Positions 12,436-22,385 of a DNA stretch of 64,000 bases are shown here, piece by piece (within the stretch, counting starts at the first letter, position 1; each line of letters starts with the position of its first letter). The translations under genes were made by a program, and so were the position numbers. Below the pieces are notes generated by a model that worked only from the letters and a program-made list of their open reading frames with translations, was not told the origin of the DNA and ran no database searches. This DNA is from Polytrichum commune (lineage: Eukaryota > Streptophyta > Polytrichopsida > Polytrichales > Polytrichaceae), in contig OX485805.1 in the NCBI GenBank assembly GCA_950295325.1, forward strand, positions 50,864,758-50,928,757. Direction: 5' to 3'.

Positions 12436-13215
12436 ATGAGACACATTAGCTCTAGCCTCCCTGGCATCATAGAACTCACAAATACCCTACACAACAAACC
12501 CAATATTATTCTTCTACAAGAAACTAAACTAAACAAAAACAAATCTACCACATACATAGATAATAAGTTCCCATATTATAAGATAAAATACAACAACTCG
12601 AATACTACAGATTTAGGAAGAAACCGCCAATGCAATGCAAGTGAGCCCCCACATGGAGGGTTACTAGCCATGATTCACAAAAAATTACACACCTTTGAAA
12701 ATGTAACCAAAATCCCCATTTCAACCAACATCTCACCTTACTTACAAGTTTTCAAAATATCACCAACAAACCACTAACACCAATCTTCATTATGAATCTA
12801 TATATGCCATTGCACCCACACGACCTAAATCTCATATCTGAAATCATAACCCAAATCAACATCCTAACAAAACATCACCACACATACAAAATCATATTAG
12901 CATGTGACTTTAGTAAAGATATCCTCTTGCAAGGGCACATTCACGAAGGCACACCCCAAGCCCCCACTAGTGAAGACAAGGAATGGGCAAGATGTATGCA
13001 AATCCTAAACCTACACCCAATCCAAAACACCAAAACCCTATCCCGACAAGGTGGACTTGTCCACCAGTCTCATAGACAAATTCTATACTAACACACCATA
13101 ACATTCAAGCATAACATGCACAACCATAATCCACCAAAATCAAAGTTCGGATCACTACCCTGTCAGCCTAGACCTTGGCCCCAACACACTAATCCAAAAA
13201 ACGGATAACCCTACA
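12436..13215 (+). pseudogene. LINE apurinic-type endonuclease (EEP fold), broken
   Basis: Two consecutive frames (12436-12777 and 12792-13091) and a remnant to about 13215 follow the endonuclease/exonuclease/phosphatase order: NIILLQETKL, then GGLLAMIHKKLHTF, PYLQVFKI, MNLYMPLHPHDLNLI, IILACDFSKDILLQG, and finally the SDHYP-type motif near 13150. The usual GDFN is changed to CDFS here, so a metal-binding position is altered. Stops and frameshifts interrupt it. The domain nicks target DNA for LINE integration; this copy cannot be functional. Confidence 0.8.
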
Positions 13216-13649
13216 CAACATACCCCAAGAATGACATACCCCATACCACCAAAAAAAGTCCAAAAAATACTCACTCAATTATAAGAAACCACCAATCTTG
13301 ACATACAAATACTCACCCAAAAATTACACACCCTACACCTCCACCATACGGGTTGGGAAGAAGCCCAAAGAAAATTCCAAGACATAATCAAGACACTAAG
13401 TATGTGTGTTGAAGAAACATACATCAACACACAAACCACCCACACACTACCACATAGAGCCCGCCAACAAGGAGGCTTCCTTCCACGCAAACAACAAAAA
13501 CTGTGGAAACACCACCTTAAGATCTACCATAGTACCTGAAAAGCAATCCGAGCCACACACTCCCTACCACGTGCAAGCTGGCCAAGTCACCTAGATATTC
13601 AACAAATTTACACACTCAGAAATACAACCATCCCCCCCCCCCCCCTCCA

Positions 13650-15054
13650 CACCTAATAATGACACAACGGTAAAAAAAATGGATCAAACAACTCGCAACC
13701 ATAGGACAAACAACCAAGATTGAAGCCCACAAAATCACCACCAAACAAACTACCATTAATTATAAGAAAGTCATCACAAAATATAAGCTCCTACTAAACA
13801 CCAAACCTAAAAGTATACACAAAAAATGTTCAAACCAACCACAAACACACCCCTAGATTGCCTCAAAGATATAAGAGACAACATACTCACAAACCCAATA
13901 GATGTCAACCATGAAATCTCACGAATACAACAAAACTCCTTCAATACAAAAGCCTTTGTGTGATGACCCCACCGACCATCCCACAACATGTCACTCCGTA
14001 GTTCGTAAATGCCCATGGCTTGACCACGACATATTCATTGAGAGAGACGAGGCGCCATAACACCAGAATATTGAAAAACTTCACCCGAGAAGTATGCAAT
14101 AATAGTCTTAAGCGACTAGCTAAGGGAAAACCTCCAGGATCCCACAACATCCCAAACAAAATTCTTAAAGCCCTACACCCATCCTCCCACGATATGTTGT
14201 TTCTTTTCTTCCGGCAATGTTACTACCAAAAAAACATACCCCAATACTAGAAACATAGTAAAACAATATTCCTCCACAAAAAGGTGACCCACTAATGCTC
14301 ACCAACTACAGGCCTATCGCTCTAGCTAATACTATATATAAGCTCTACACTAGTACACTCACTGCCCTACTCACAAGTTACGGTGAAAAATACAAAATCA
14401 TACACCTTAGCCAAGTCTCGGGGGGGCAGTGTGTTAAAAAGTTAAGGATATAGGTGCGAACAACCATTATTTTATAGGGGGGTATTACTTTCAATTCTCT
14501 TCTTTTTTTCACATGCTATCATTATGTAAATTTCTACTTTGGGTTAATAGAAAAATGTCTTGCATTACTTATAATTCCAAATTACCTATTATTCCATACC
14601 CTATAGTACTTTAAAGATGTCCAGTGCCATTTTTGATACCCTATATTGCTCTTAAGTCCATTTATAATTTTTAGCCCCCATGTTTTTAAAATACCCTATC
14701 ATTTGTTCGCACTTATATTGCTACTCCAACCAATGACTACCCCCCCCCCCCGAGAGCCAAGTAGGCTTTTGGCCACAAAGAAACACAACTAGACAAATTC
14801 AAATGATAATAGCATCACTAGAAGATGCACATCTAACTAATAATGACATATACCTCACCTACATAGACTTTAGAAACGCCTTTGTCTTCATATGCCATGC
14901 AAGATTCCTCGCACTAATGAAGGACCTTGGAAACCCCCAAGATGCCTTGAATTAATAAATACTATTTACACAGACTCAACCACTTCTTCCATGGTAACCA
15001 CTTCGGAACAACCCCACCCATACAAATTAATAAAGGCACGATCCAAGGCGACAC
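13650..15054 (+). pseudogene. LINE reverse transcriptase, N-terminal part, broken
   Basis: With frame changes one can follow LTNYRPIALANTIYKLYTS (about 14295-14345), LSQV just before 14417, then after the inserted MITE GFWPQRNTTRQIQMIIASLE and YIDFRNAF (RT motif A region, about 14858-14883), and finally the GT-IQGD motif at about 15036-15054, where the copia element interrupts the codon series. Multiple stops are present. The MITE insertion at 14417-14754 left an 8-bp duplication inside this frame. Confidence 0.8.
14417..14754 (+). mobile_element. G-tailed hAT-like MITE, copy 2
   Basis: A 338-bp element with ends CTCGGGGGGG and CCCCCCGAG, flanked by a perfect 8-bp duplication AGCCAAGT (14409-14416 and 14755-14762). 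Just inside the G-run, ATATAGGTGCGAACAA is matched inverted by TTTGTTCGCACTTATAT near the other end, extending the TIR. It interrupts the LINE RT, and removing it with one duplication copy restores the RT reading LSQV-GFWPQ. Confidence 0.95.
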
Positions 15055-15302
15055 TGTAGAATGTAGAACATTAGATTGCTCAAAGTCAAAATATAAAGTA
15101 AGAAGCATGAGAAAGAATAAGGTTAGAATAAGGCTACCATGCAAGTCCGAAGACGGATATGAGTTATTCCATATTGTTTGTGTGAAGCAATGAAGAGAAG
15201 AAAAATAATAAAAGGCAAAGCAAGGAGAGCATGAGACCATCTCACTTCAAGCATTGTTCATATTATGCCTTTGTATAATCTTATCTCCTATTGATTCCAA
15301 TA
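15055..15302 (+). repeat. Copia 5' LTR
   Basis: Begins TGTAGAATGTAGAACATTAG and ends CCAATA. It aligns throughout with 21904-22154 (for example GAAAGAATAAGGTTAGAATA and GAGCATGAGACCATCTCACT). It lacks the usual terminal CA. Confidence 0.88.
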
Positions 15303-15318
15303 GGTTATGGGCCCATCC
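15303..15318 (+). promoter_or_regulatory. Copia primer-binding site for a half-tRNA (initiator Met) primer
   Basis: GGTTATGGGCCCATCC lies directly after the 5' LTR. It is complementary, apart from one base, to the anticodon region (GGGCCCAUAACC) of plant initiator tRNA-Met, not to its 3' end. This is the arrangement known for Drosophila copia, where a 5' tRNA fragment primes synthesis. Confidence 0.75.
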
Positions 15319-15430
15319 ATGCAAATGAAGTACCTAGATATTTGATTGCATTTGGGTTTGCGAAGTAAATCTTGAGGAGTTGGTACTTCAGAGCGTTAGA
15401 GGTGTCCAAGGATGCATTTTGTTGTTGTAA

Positions 15431-15468
15431 GTATTTTTTTGTTTTTTGTTTTTTGTTTTTTGTTTTTG
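15431..15468. repeat. G(T)n simple repeat
   Basis: Consecutive GTTTTTT units in the copia leader. Confidence 0.85.
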
Positions 15469-15519
15469 CTTGAATGTATGTTTGATGCAATAACATGTCA
15501 TTTAAGTTTCTTGAATATT

Positions 15520-16100
15520 GAAAGGTGTATTTGAGAAGTTTGGAGGTGTGTAGACTTCAAGCATTTGACTTGAGTGTTCAAGGTTTCCTTGAGAGCTTTG
15601 AAGGTGTTTAGACTCCAATAGTACATTACTTGGTGACTTGAGTGTTGAGAGACTTATTTGAAAGGTTTGGAGGTGTTTAGATTTTAAACCATTTAACTTG
15701 AACATTTTGAGTGTTCAAGAGTTTCTTTGAGAGCTTTGAAGGTCTTTAGACTCCAATAACACATAACTTGAAAGACTTGAGTATTGAGAATTTTTTTTGA
15801 GAGTGTAAGACGCATTTGAGTTGAAGAGATCTCATTTGAATGATTTGAATGTCTTTAGAACTCTCATGAGGTGTAGAAATTATTATTTAAATCACTTGAA
15901 AGTATAAGACATTTGAGGTCAAGGAGATCTTATTTGAGTAATTTGAATGTTTTTTTAATTCTCTTAAGGTGTAAAATATCTTATTTGAACGATTTAATAA
16001 TATAAGACATATGAGATGAAGAAAATATTATTTGAATGATTTGAGTGTCTTAAGAATTTTCACAATATGTAGACGACCTAACTTGATATATTTGAGAGTA
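15520..16100. repeat. Diverged tandem repeats in the copia leader
   Basis: Phrases such as GAGAGCTTTGAAGGTGTTTAGA and GACTTGAGTGTT recur several times, with units of roughly 110-140 bp that decay toward gag. Non-coding. Confidence 0.7.
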
Positions 16101-16156
16101 TAAGGCATTCAGGGTGAGAAATATATTGTTTGAGTGTTTTGAGCGTATATCCGAGA

Positions 16157-16980
16157 CTACAATGACATCATTGAAAGCGAGGCCGTTAGAATCATTGATA
16201 AGTACAATGAAGGGAAGTTCAATATTTGGAAGTTCAAAATCAAAATATTGTTGGCATCCATGGATCTTTGGGATATTGTGGATGGATTTGAGAAACCTCC
16301 ACTTTTCAATGCGGATCCCAAAATGTTGAAGAAGTACCAAAAATGTGTCAAGAAGGTATTGTCCATCATCAGCCTTAATTTGGCGGACAACCAACTTGCT
16401 CACATCAAGAGTTGCAAAGGACCCATGGAGCCGTGGAAAACTCTTTACAACATTCACGAAACAAAAAGTTTGTCTAACATCATTTTTATTCGCCGCAAGT
16501 TTTTTTCATGTAAAATGCAAGAGGGGGACGACTTACTAGACCATGTTAATAAGGTCTAGGCGCTCACGGATCAATTCATTTGTTTGGAGGTACCCGTGAG
16601 AGACGAAGACATTGTCATGACCATGCTCAAGAGCTTGTTGGCGTTATTTAAATACTTGATCACCGCCATGGAGATGATGTTGATGAAAGAAATTACGATA
16701 GACTACGTGACGACACGTTTGATGCACGAGATGTTGAAATGCAAGGAGAAGTAGCCCCAAAGTAAGTATGTCACCATGATGTTGGGACAAGGCCAAAGGA
16801 CAACTCATTTCCGTGCTAGCTACAAAACCGTGTTATTATTGTGGCAAATTGGGACACATTGCGCATTTTTGTTATAAAACAAAGAATAAGGAGCGAGAAC
16901 AAGCGAAAAATGCGAATGACGATGATGACCAGACATTTATAATGTGTAATAAAACACATTCTAAGAGCATGTGCAAATAA
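16157..16980 (+). pseudogene. Copia gag with CCHC zinc knuckle, broken
   Basis: A gag-like frame starts near IIDKYNEGKFNIWKFKIK and runs through SMDLWDIVDGFEKPP (about 16258-16300) to DDLLDHVNKV, where a stop occurs at 16557. It continues in the same sense as far as the zinc knuckle CYYCGKLGHIAHFC at about 16830-16872, a C-x2-C-x4-H-x4-C motif that binds RNA during packaging. At least two stops or frame changes intervene. Confidence 0.85.
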
Positions 16981-16983
16981 ATC

Positions 16984-17253
16984 ATGGATTTAGGTGCCTC
17001 TAAGTACATGACTTTGTATAAGACCGTATTTTACACGTATGAGGAAATTACTCCATGCAATGTGCATTTGGGTGATAATAGCGTTGTCCAAGCTATTAAA
17101 ATAGAATCCATTGTCGTGGAAGCAATCATAAAATGTAAAATCAACCAAATTCGTGTCAAAGATGTGCTCAATGTATCCAAATTGTATATCAATTTGCTCA
17201 TCGGTGAGCAAACTTGGGTCAAACGGTTTAAAGGTCTAATTCAACTTAAGTGA
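16984..17253 (+). pseudogene. Copia aspartic protease region, catalytic motif altered
   Basis: The frame MDLGASKYMT corresponds to the copia protease active site, usually D-S-G-A-S/T. Here the Ser is Leu, although the catalytic Asp is present. Downstream VHLGDNSVVQAIKIESI and VKDVLNVSKLYINLL follow the family pattern. It lies in the same element as the gag above. Confidence 0.85.
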
Positions 17254-17329
17254 ATGTATTATGAAATCTTGCAATAGTGAAGCCATTGCATCTTGTACGA
17301 AATCAATTTTGCGAAGGTGCACAAATAGG

Positions 17330-17582
17330 AAGCGGCCAACTTGGTGCAATATTTAACGGGAGATGGCGCACTCAAACTTTGGCACCGCCGTCTTGGCCAT
17401 TTGAACGTGAAGGGTGTTTATACCCTCCAAAATATGGTAAGTGGTATAAACCTTGGCAAATTTTCTTGCCCACATTCTCCTTGCTTTGTGAAGCGTGCAT
17501 CGAAGGCAAACAACATAGGGTTGCATTTCCGAGGATTGTAGAACTCAATTACCTCCACTTGTTCCTAGGGTTGACCGTAGCG
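17330..17582 (+). pseudogene. Copia GAG-pre-integrase segment, frameshifted
   Basis: LWHRRLGHLNVKGVYTLQNM is the typical pre-integrase motif preceding the integrase zinc finger. The expected CEACIEGKQHRVAFPR follows in the neighbouring frame, so a single frameshift lies between them near 17480. The sequence then stops resembling pol. Confidence 0.85.
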
Positions 17583-17585
17583 TAG

Positions 17586-20184
17586 TGACTTAGAGCATTG
17601 TCCGGATTATGATGACCAAATTAAACTACTTATTTTCCTCGTCATGCGTTATTATTGTCTCGCGGTTGTCGTTTCTTTTACATTTGGTAGGTAGCCAAGT
17701 ACCCGTCTTCAATGTAGCCAAATAGCCTTTCTTTAAGTCACTAAGTAGCCTTTCTTCAAGTAACTGAGTAGCTTCTCTTCACGTCACCAAGTAACCAAGT
17801 GGCCAAGTTACCTTTCGTTCCAAAAAAATTTCCTCTCTCAACTCTTATCTTTAGTCTCCTAATTATTAGTTTCCATTACCGAAACTTCTTTCCGTTGAAA
17901 CATGTGTGGATAGTATTTTAACAATAAGGAAGTGGTTGTTAGATACTCTCTTCCCATGTAAAGAAGATTTCTTCTTCACATGTGTGGTAATGCCTCTACT
18001 AATCTTTCATTTTCTTATCAACTCTTGAGGAGGCATCCTTGAGTCACTATCTCAACTTAGTCATTCCTCTTCTAATAATCCTCTTCTCCTCATGTGTCCT
18101 TTGGATTTTCAATGATATAGATTACAGTCTATTTTTAGTGCAGCCTCTTAATGATATTTCTTCGAGTATCCAAATGGTCGTAAATTTCTTCAAGTCGCCA
18201 AGTACCGAGTAACAAGTACCTTTTTCTTCAAGTGACAAGTATCCAAGTAACACATAATTTTCTTCAAGTATCCAAATTATTTTCTTCAAATGGCCAAGTG
18301 ACTGTCTTCAATGTATCCAAACAACCTCCTATGAGTGTCTAAGTGTCCTTCTTCAATCGGCCAAGTAATCGTTTCGCGCTTCTTTTCAATACTCTTTCTT
18401 TTCTTTCTGTTTCTCGAATTGTCAATCCCACAACAATTTATGGATTCGCCACTATCTTATATGCAGTCTATTTTTAGCACAATTGTAATATATATCCGTC
18501 ATAGATATAATTAGACATGCTCTATTTTCAGTACAATCACTTTATAAATCAGTCGCGACTATAATTATATATCATCTATTTTTAGATCAGTCACACCACA
18601 TCTCTTTTTTGTTATAATTGAACACCGTATAATTTTAGCACATATATGATGTAATTGGATTCATTCTATTTTTAGCACATTCACAACATAACCGATCAAT
18701 GGTTAAAATAATATCATCATGTAATCAAATCACAGTGAATAAAGAACTCGTCGCACTTCATTCTTTGTTCATAACTTTCCGTATTGTATTCCAAAGGCAT
18801 TCAAGTTGTGGTTCATTAACTTCTTAGATATTGTAAGCTATATAGAGTTCATTTATACTTTGTGATAGCCGCTTATATTGTAGAATAATATTATACTTAT
18901 AATTGAAATGATTTGATCATTGGGTTCTTCCAAATCATCAATTACCAAGCAACTTTCTTGTATTAAGAGAATTATGAGATAGGAAGAATGAGAAGAATTA
19001 TGTGGAGGTTAGTTTTCATGCAATAGTTTTCCGCATATAATTTTGCATTCATTACTTCTTTTTCTTTTTCTCTTTATCTTTATAGTTGCCTTGTATATCA
19101 ACCAATCTTCTCACATCTATAATCTCTCAATTTCAATTATTAACACTTGCACGTAAAACCTTTCAAGTGTCACTTTTTTTTTGGTAATAATCACTTCGAT
19201 ATAACTTCGTGTCTATTCTCACCTCATGTGAGTATCTATGATCTTTCAACACTAACACAATGGCATTTCATTACCTTACAATTCCCTCATCATAAGTTTG
19301 ACTCCTTAAGCCACTTCTTACATAATTGCCTGTCAATTTCTATGTCAAGTTTTCCAAATCAATTTGCTACATAAGCTACCTCCTTCTAACTTATGTATCA
19401 CCTCATGTGAGTTGCTATAGAACATCTCAAGTTGCATTCACAATCTCTCAACTTAATTATGTCTAAGCTAAAATTTTACTTTGCCTCTACCTTAGGTAAC
19501 TATGACGAAGGTTGAGCTTGAAGCACGTACATTCCAAAATGGTAAAGATACAAAGGACCTAGCTTTTGTGTAGCTTATCATCGTGAATAAGGTAAGGTCC
19601 TCTAATGCTAATCCTAACTCTATATATAGTGAGAGGAGGTGCCTAACATATGCCCCCCTCCTATATTACTTTATCTTGCTATTTTTCTAAGAAGATGAAG
19701 ATAACTCTTCCGGAATCCTTAAGGAAGGCACATATAATCCTCATCTTCATTTACATTCAAGATGAAGTAGATTATGTTCTAAAATCTTCTTATCACTATT
19801 TAGGTTTTGAGGGATTTCCAAGGATAACCCAAGAAGTCATTTCTTGGCCCTTGCTTACTTCCACCTCCGGTTGCCTCACCTATGTGGCCTAGATGAATAT
19901 TAATCATCATAGGTCTCCCTAATCCTAAGTGGCTTGCTACGTGGCTTATTAATCAAATAATCTCAGTATTGTTTACTTGCCTTCTATATAGTTTACTAGT
20001 CTAAATTGGCTTGCTGATTGCGGCCAATTAACTATATGTAGTTTCTTATTTTTACTAATTGGTAATCGGCCCGTCGTATAGCTAAGGTGGTATGTTACTT
20101 GCTCCGGCCGATTGATGTCCGACCTTTCTTTTACATTTCCAATGGTTCTTCTTGCTTTGTTGTTTTAAGATTTGTGGTAAACAA
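17586..20184. other. Non-coding insert or replacement inside the copia pol region
   Basis: Where integrase core and RT should be, there are 2.6 kb without coding signal. The first part is built of repeated CCAAGTAACCAAGTGGCCAA-like and TTTCTTCAAGT phrases (about 17690-18370). The next part has repeats around CTATTTTTAGCACA (about 18130-18720). Pol resumes at 20185. It could be an insertion with a deletion; no target duplication was recognised. Confidence 0.6.
18125..18720. repeat. Diverged tandem repeats around CTATTTTTAGCACA
   Basis: Variants of TCTATTTTTAGCACAATCAC recur at about 18130, 18468, 18522, 18578 and 18667 with AT-rich spacers of 50-90 bp. Confidence 0.65.
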
Positions 20185-20366
20185 GGGCCGATATTGCATT
20201 TGCGGTAAGTACGGTGAGCCAATTCATGTCGAAGGCTGGTCCACCGCATTGGATGGCCGTAAAACACATCATGAGGTATTTGAAGGGCACTTTGGACTTC
20301 AAATTATGCCTCGGAGGCAAGGATATTGTCTTAAGAGGTTTTTGCGATGTGGATTGGGCGGTGTCG
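20185..20366 (+). pseudogene. Copia RNase H, N-terminal fragment
   Basis: RPDIAFAVSTVSQFMSK, HWMAVKHIMRYLKGTLDFKL and GFCDVDWAVS match the end of copia RT and the start of its RNase H (family form: YLKGT..L.F....CDADWA). The frame is cut after DWA by unrelated sequence. Confidence 0.88.
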
Positions 20367-21477
20367 TAATGTAAATACATACACTATATAAATGTGTACT
20401 TATTTAGTATTACATTGTGATTCTTTGATTTGGAGGAAAGTAAAAGGAAATAGAAATAGATTACATTTTTTTTGTTTACCCTTAGTTTATTTTTAGTTAC
20501 TCTTAGTTTATCCTTTTAGTTTTATCTTTTGTTTTATTCTTAGTTTACTTTTGGACCAATGAGAGATTAGAAGCCCATGTGATGAGGATAAGAAGGGGAC
20601 TTTGTCTCTCTCATGAGGATTTTTTTGTGGCTGTAGGGAAGAGGTTGTTGAGGAGAAGAGGGTTTTGGGTTGAAGTTGATGTTGTGTGAATTTATGAAGA
20701 TTTTTTTTGAAATAAAATATGGAGGAGTTGTGTTTCATGGTGTTTTCTCTCTAGAGTGATCTCACTTGCTTGATTTGAAGTTAGCAAAAAAACTGTGCTA
20801 GTTTGAGTGGAGGGAAATATGTTGGCTCTTAAAAAGAAGGGTTGAGACTTCCACCGACCATAGAAGACGGACAAGTCTTTTGTTTGCAACGAAACTTTGA
20901 GGAAGTGTAGTACTTATTGTTAGCTTTCTGTGAAGATCTCATTCGCTCAATTTGGCGTTCATATGAAGATTTAAAGATTTGAAGACTTCTCAAGATTCAA
21001 GTGTGTTGTGGCTTGTGGTTCGTTGTCATTTCTATGATTCCCAACCGGATTTGGATTTTTTGCATCGTAAATTTGTTGCGGGTTTTGTGGGAATCCATAA
21101 AAACCCTGTTTCATGTTTGTGACAACGAATTGGGATTGATGACCCACAAGGTTGTTTTCTATTGTTCCCATTGGTGAGGCACGATTGGTGGTCACTGTAG
21201 GTTTGAAAGTTTAGGAGCCAATCTTTCGGACGTCAGCTCGTGTTTTGACGTCCCGTTTTACCTGTCCGAGGCCTGTGGTTTCTTATCACCCTACCTTTAC
21301 CCTTAACCCATTTAGAGCCACAACATGATAGGCCGACGGGAAAGAGTTTGAAGATTTGAAGAAACTGAAGACCGAGACTCTTGAAGACCAGAAGATTCGA
21401 TGGTTCGACAAACAAATCTAGTTGCAACCAAAAGCCCAGTGTTTTCCCAAGGCGGAACCCTCTCTACCCGATAGTGG
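20367..21477. mobile_element. Unidentified 1.1-kb insertion in copia RNase H
   Basis: RNase H is interrupted after DWAVS and resumes at DANNRQSTMGYLFF, so roughly 1.1 kb must be inserted. It starts near TGTAAATACATACAC; no matching terminal repeat or clear target duplication was found. It has no recognised ORF. Confidence 0.6.
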
Positions 21478-21903
21478 GAGATGCAAACAACCGGCAATCC
21501 ACCATGGGGTACTTATTTTTTGTTGCCGTTGGAGTCATTTCGTGAAAATACAAGAAACAACCAACCATTGCATTGTCTACGACGGAGGCGGAGTACATGA
21601 CTACTAGCAATTGTATTAAGATAGTTGTTTGGCTTCGGGAACTTTTGGCGAATGTGGGTTATGTGCAAGAAGAACCGACATCCATCATGTGTGACAATCA
21701 TGGATGCATAGCACTTGCAAAGAATCCCACACACCATTCTCGCACCAAACATATCGATATATGACATCACTTCATTAGAGAGAAACTAGAAAACCAAGAG
21801 ATATGATAGCGGACGTGCTAACCAAACCACTTGCAAATGATAGGCATCAAACATTAACAAAAGCAATGGGTTTAGAAGCCTTTGATTGCTCGCAAAGTGG
21901 AAG
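21478..21903 (+). pseudogene. Copia RNase H, C-terminal part, and polypurine tract
   Basis: DANNRQSTMGYLFF, LSTTEAEYMTTSNCIKIVVW, SIMCDNHGCIALAKNP and HHSRTKHIDI are the classic C-terminal copia pattern, followed by ADVLTKPLANDRHQ. Stops at 21762 and later disable it. AAAGTGGAAG at 21894-21903 sits immediately before the 3' LTR and serves as the polypurine tract. Confidence 0.9.
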
Positions 21904-22154
21904 TGTAGAAGGTAGAGCATTAGATTGTTTGTGGTCAATAAAAATATAAAAGAAGAAGCATGAGAAAGAATAAGGTTAGAATAAAACTACCATGCTAGTC
22001 CGAAGAGGGATAGGAGTTATTCCATATTGTTTGTGTGAACCAATAAAGAGAAGAAAAACAATAAAAGGCAAACCAAGGAGAGCATGAGACCATCTCACTC
22101 CAAGCATTTTTCATATGTCTTTGTATAAGTGTTTATTTCTTATTGATTGCAATA
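21904..22154 (+). repeat. Copia 3' LTR
   Basis: Begins TGTAGAAGGTAGAGCATTAG and ends GCAATA; aligns with the 5' LTR at 15055-15302 with moderate divergence, indicating an old insertion. Confidence 0.88.
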
Positions 22155-22385
22155 AACATCCTAAACCCTATCTTTTCATCATCTTCCTAGATTCACTCCT
22201 ACAATGGCTAGAAAAAGACAACATAGACTATCAGTTCAAGACATTACCAACTACTTGTAACACCACAGTATATGCAGACGACCTTGTCATCCTCACTGAT
22301 AATATAACACATATTTAGCCACAAATACGCATACTCCAAAAATATTCAGAATAGATGTACCTAGACCTTAACCTCTCTACCTAAC
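22155..22385 (+). pseudogene. LINE reverse transcriptase catalytic segment
   Basis: Directly after the copia 3' LTR the LINE frame resumes with NPYLFIIFLDSLLQWLEKD, CNTTVYADDLVILTDNI (about 22258-22310) and, past a stop, KYSE.MYLDLNLS. YADD is the RT active-site box. The frame stops matching near 22385, where gypsy gag sequence begins. Confidence 0.9.

Larger units (their letters stand above)
15055..22154 (+). mobile_element. Ty1/copia retrotransposon, degenerate, 7.1 kb, inserted in the LINE RT
   Basis: Two near-identical LTRs (15055-15302 and 21904-22154) flank gag, CCHC knuckle, protease, GAG-pre-integrase and RNase H remnants in copia order. The flanking GACAC (15050-15054) and AACAT (22155-22159) agree as a 5-bp target duplication changed by two transitions, and the LINE frame resumes directly after it (NPYLFIIFLDSLLQWL). 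Most of integrase and all RT motifs are missing or replaced by non-coding DNA (17586-20184 and 20367-21477). All ORFs carry stops. Confidence 0.9.
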
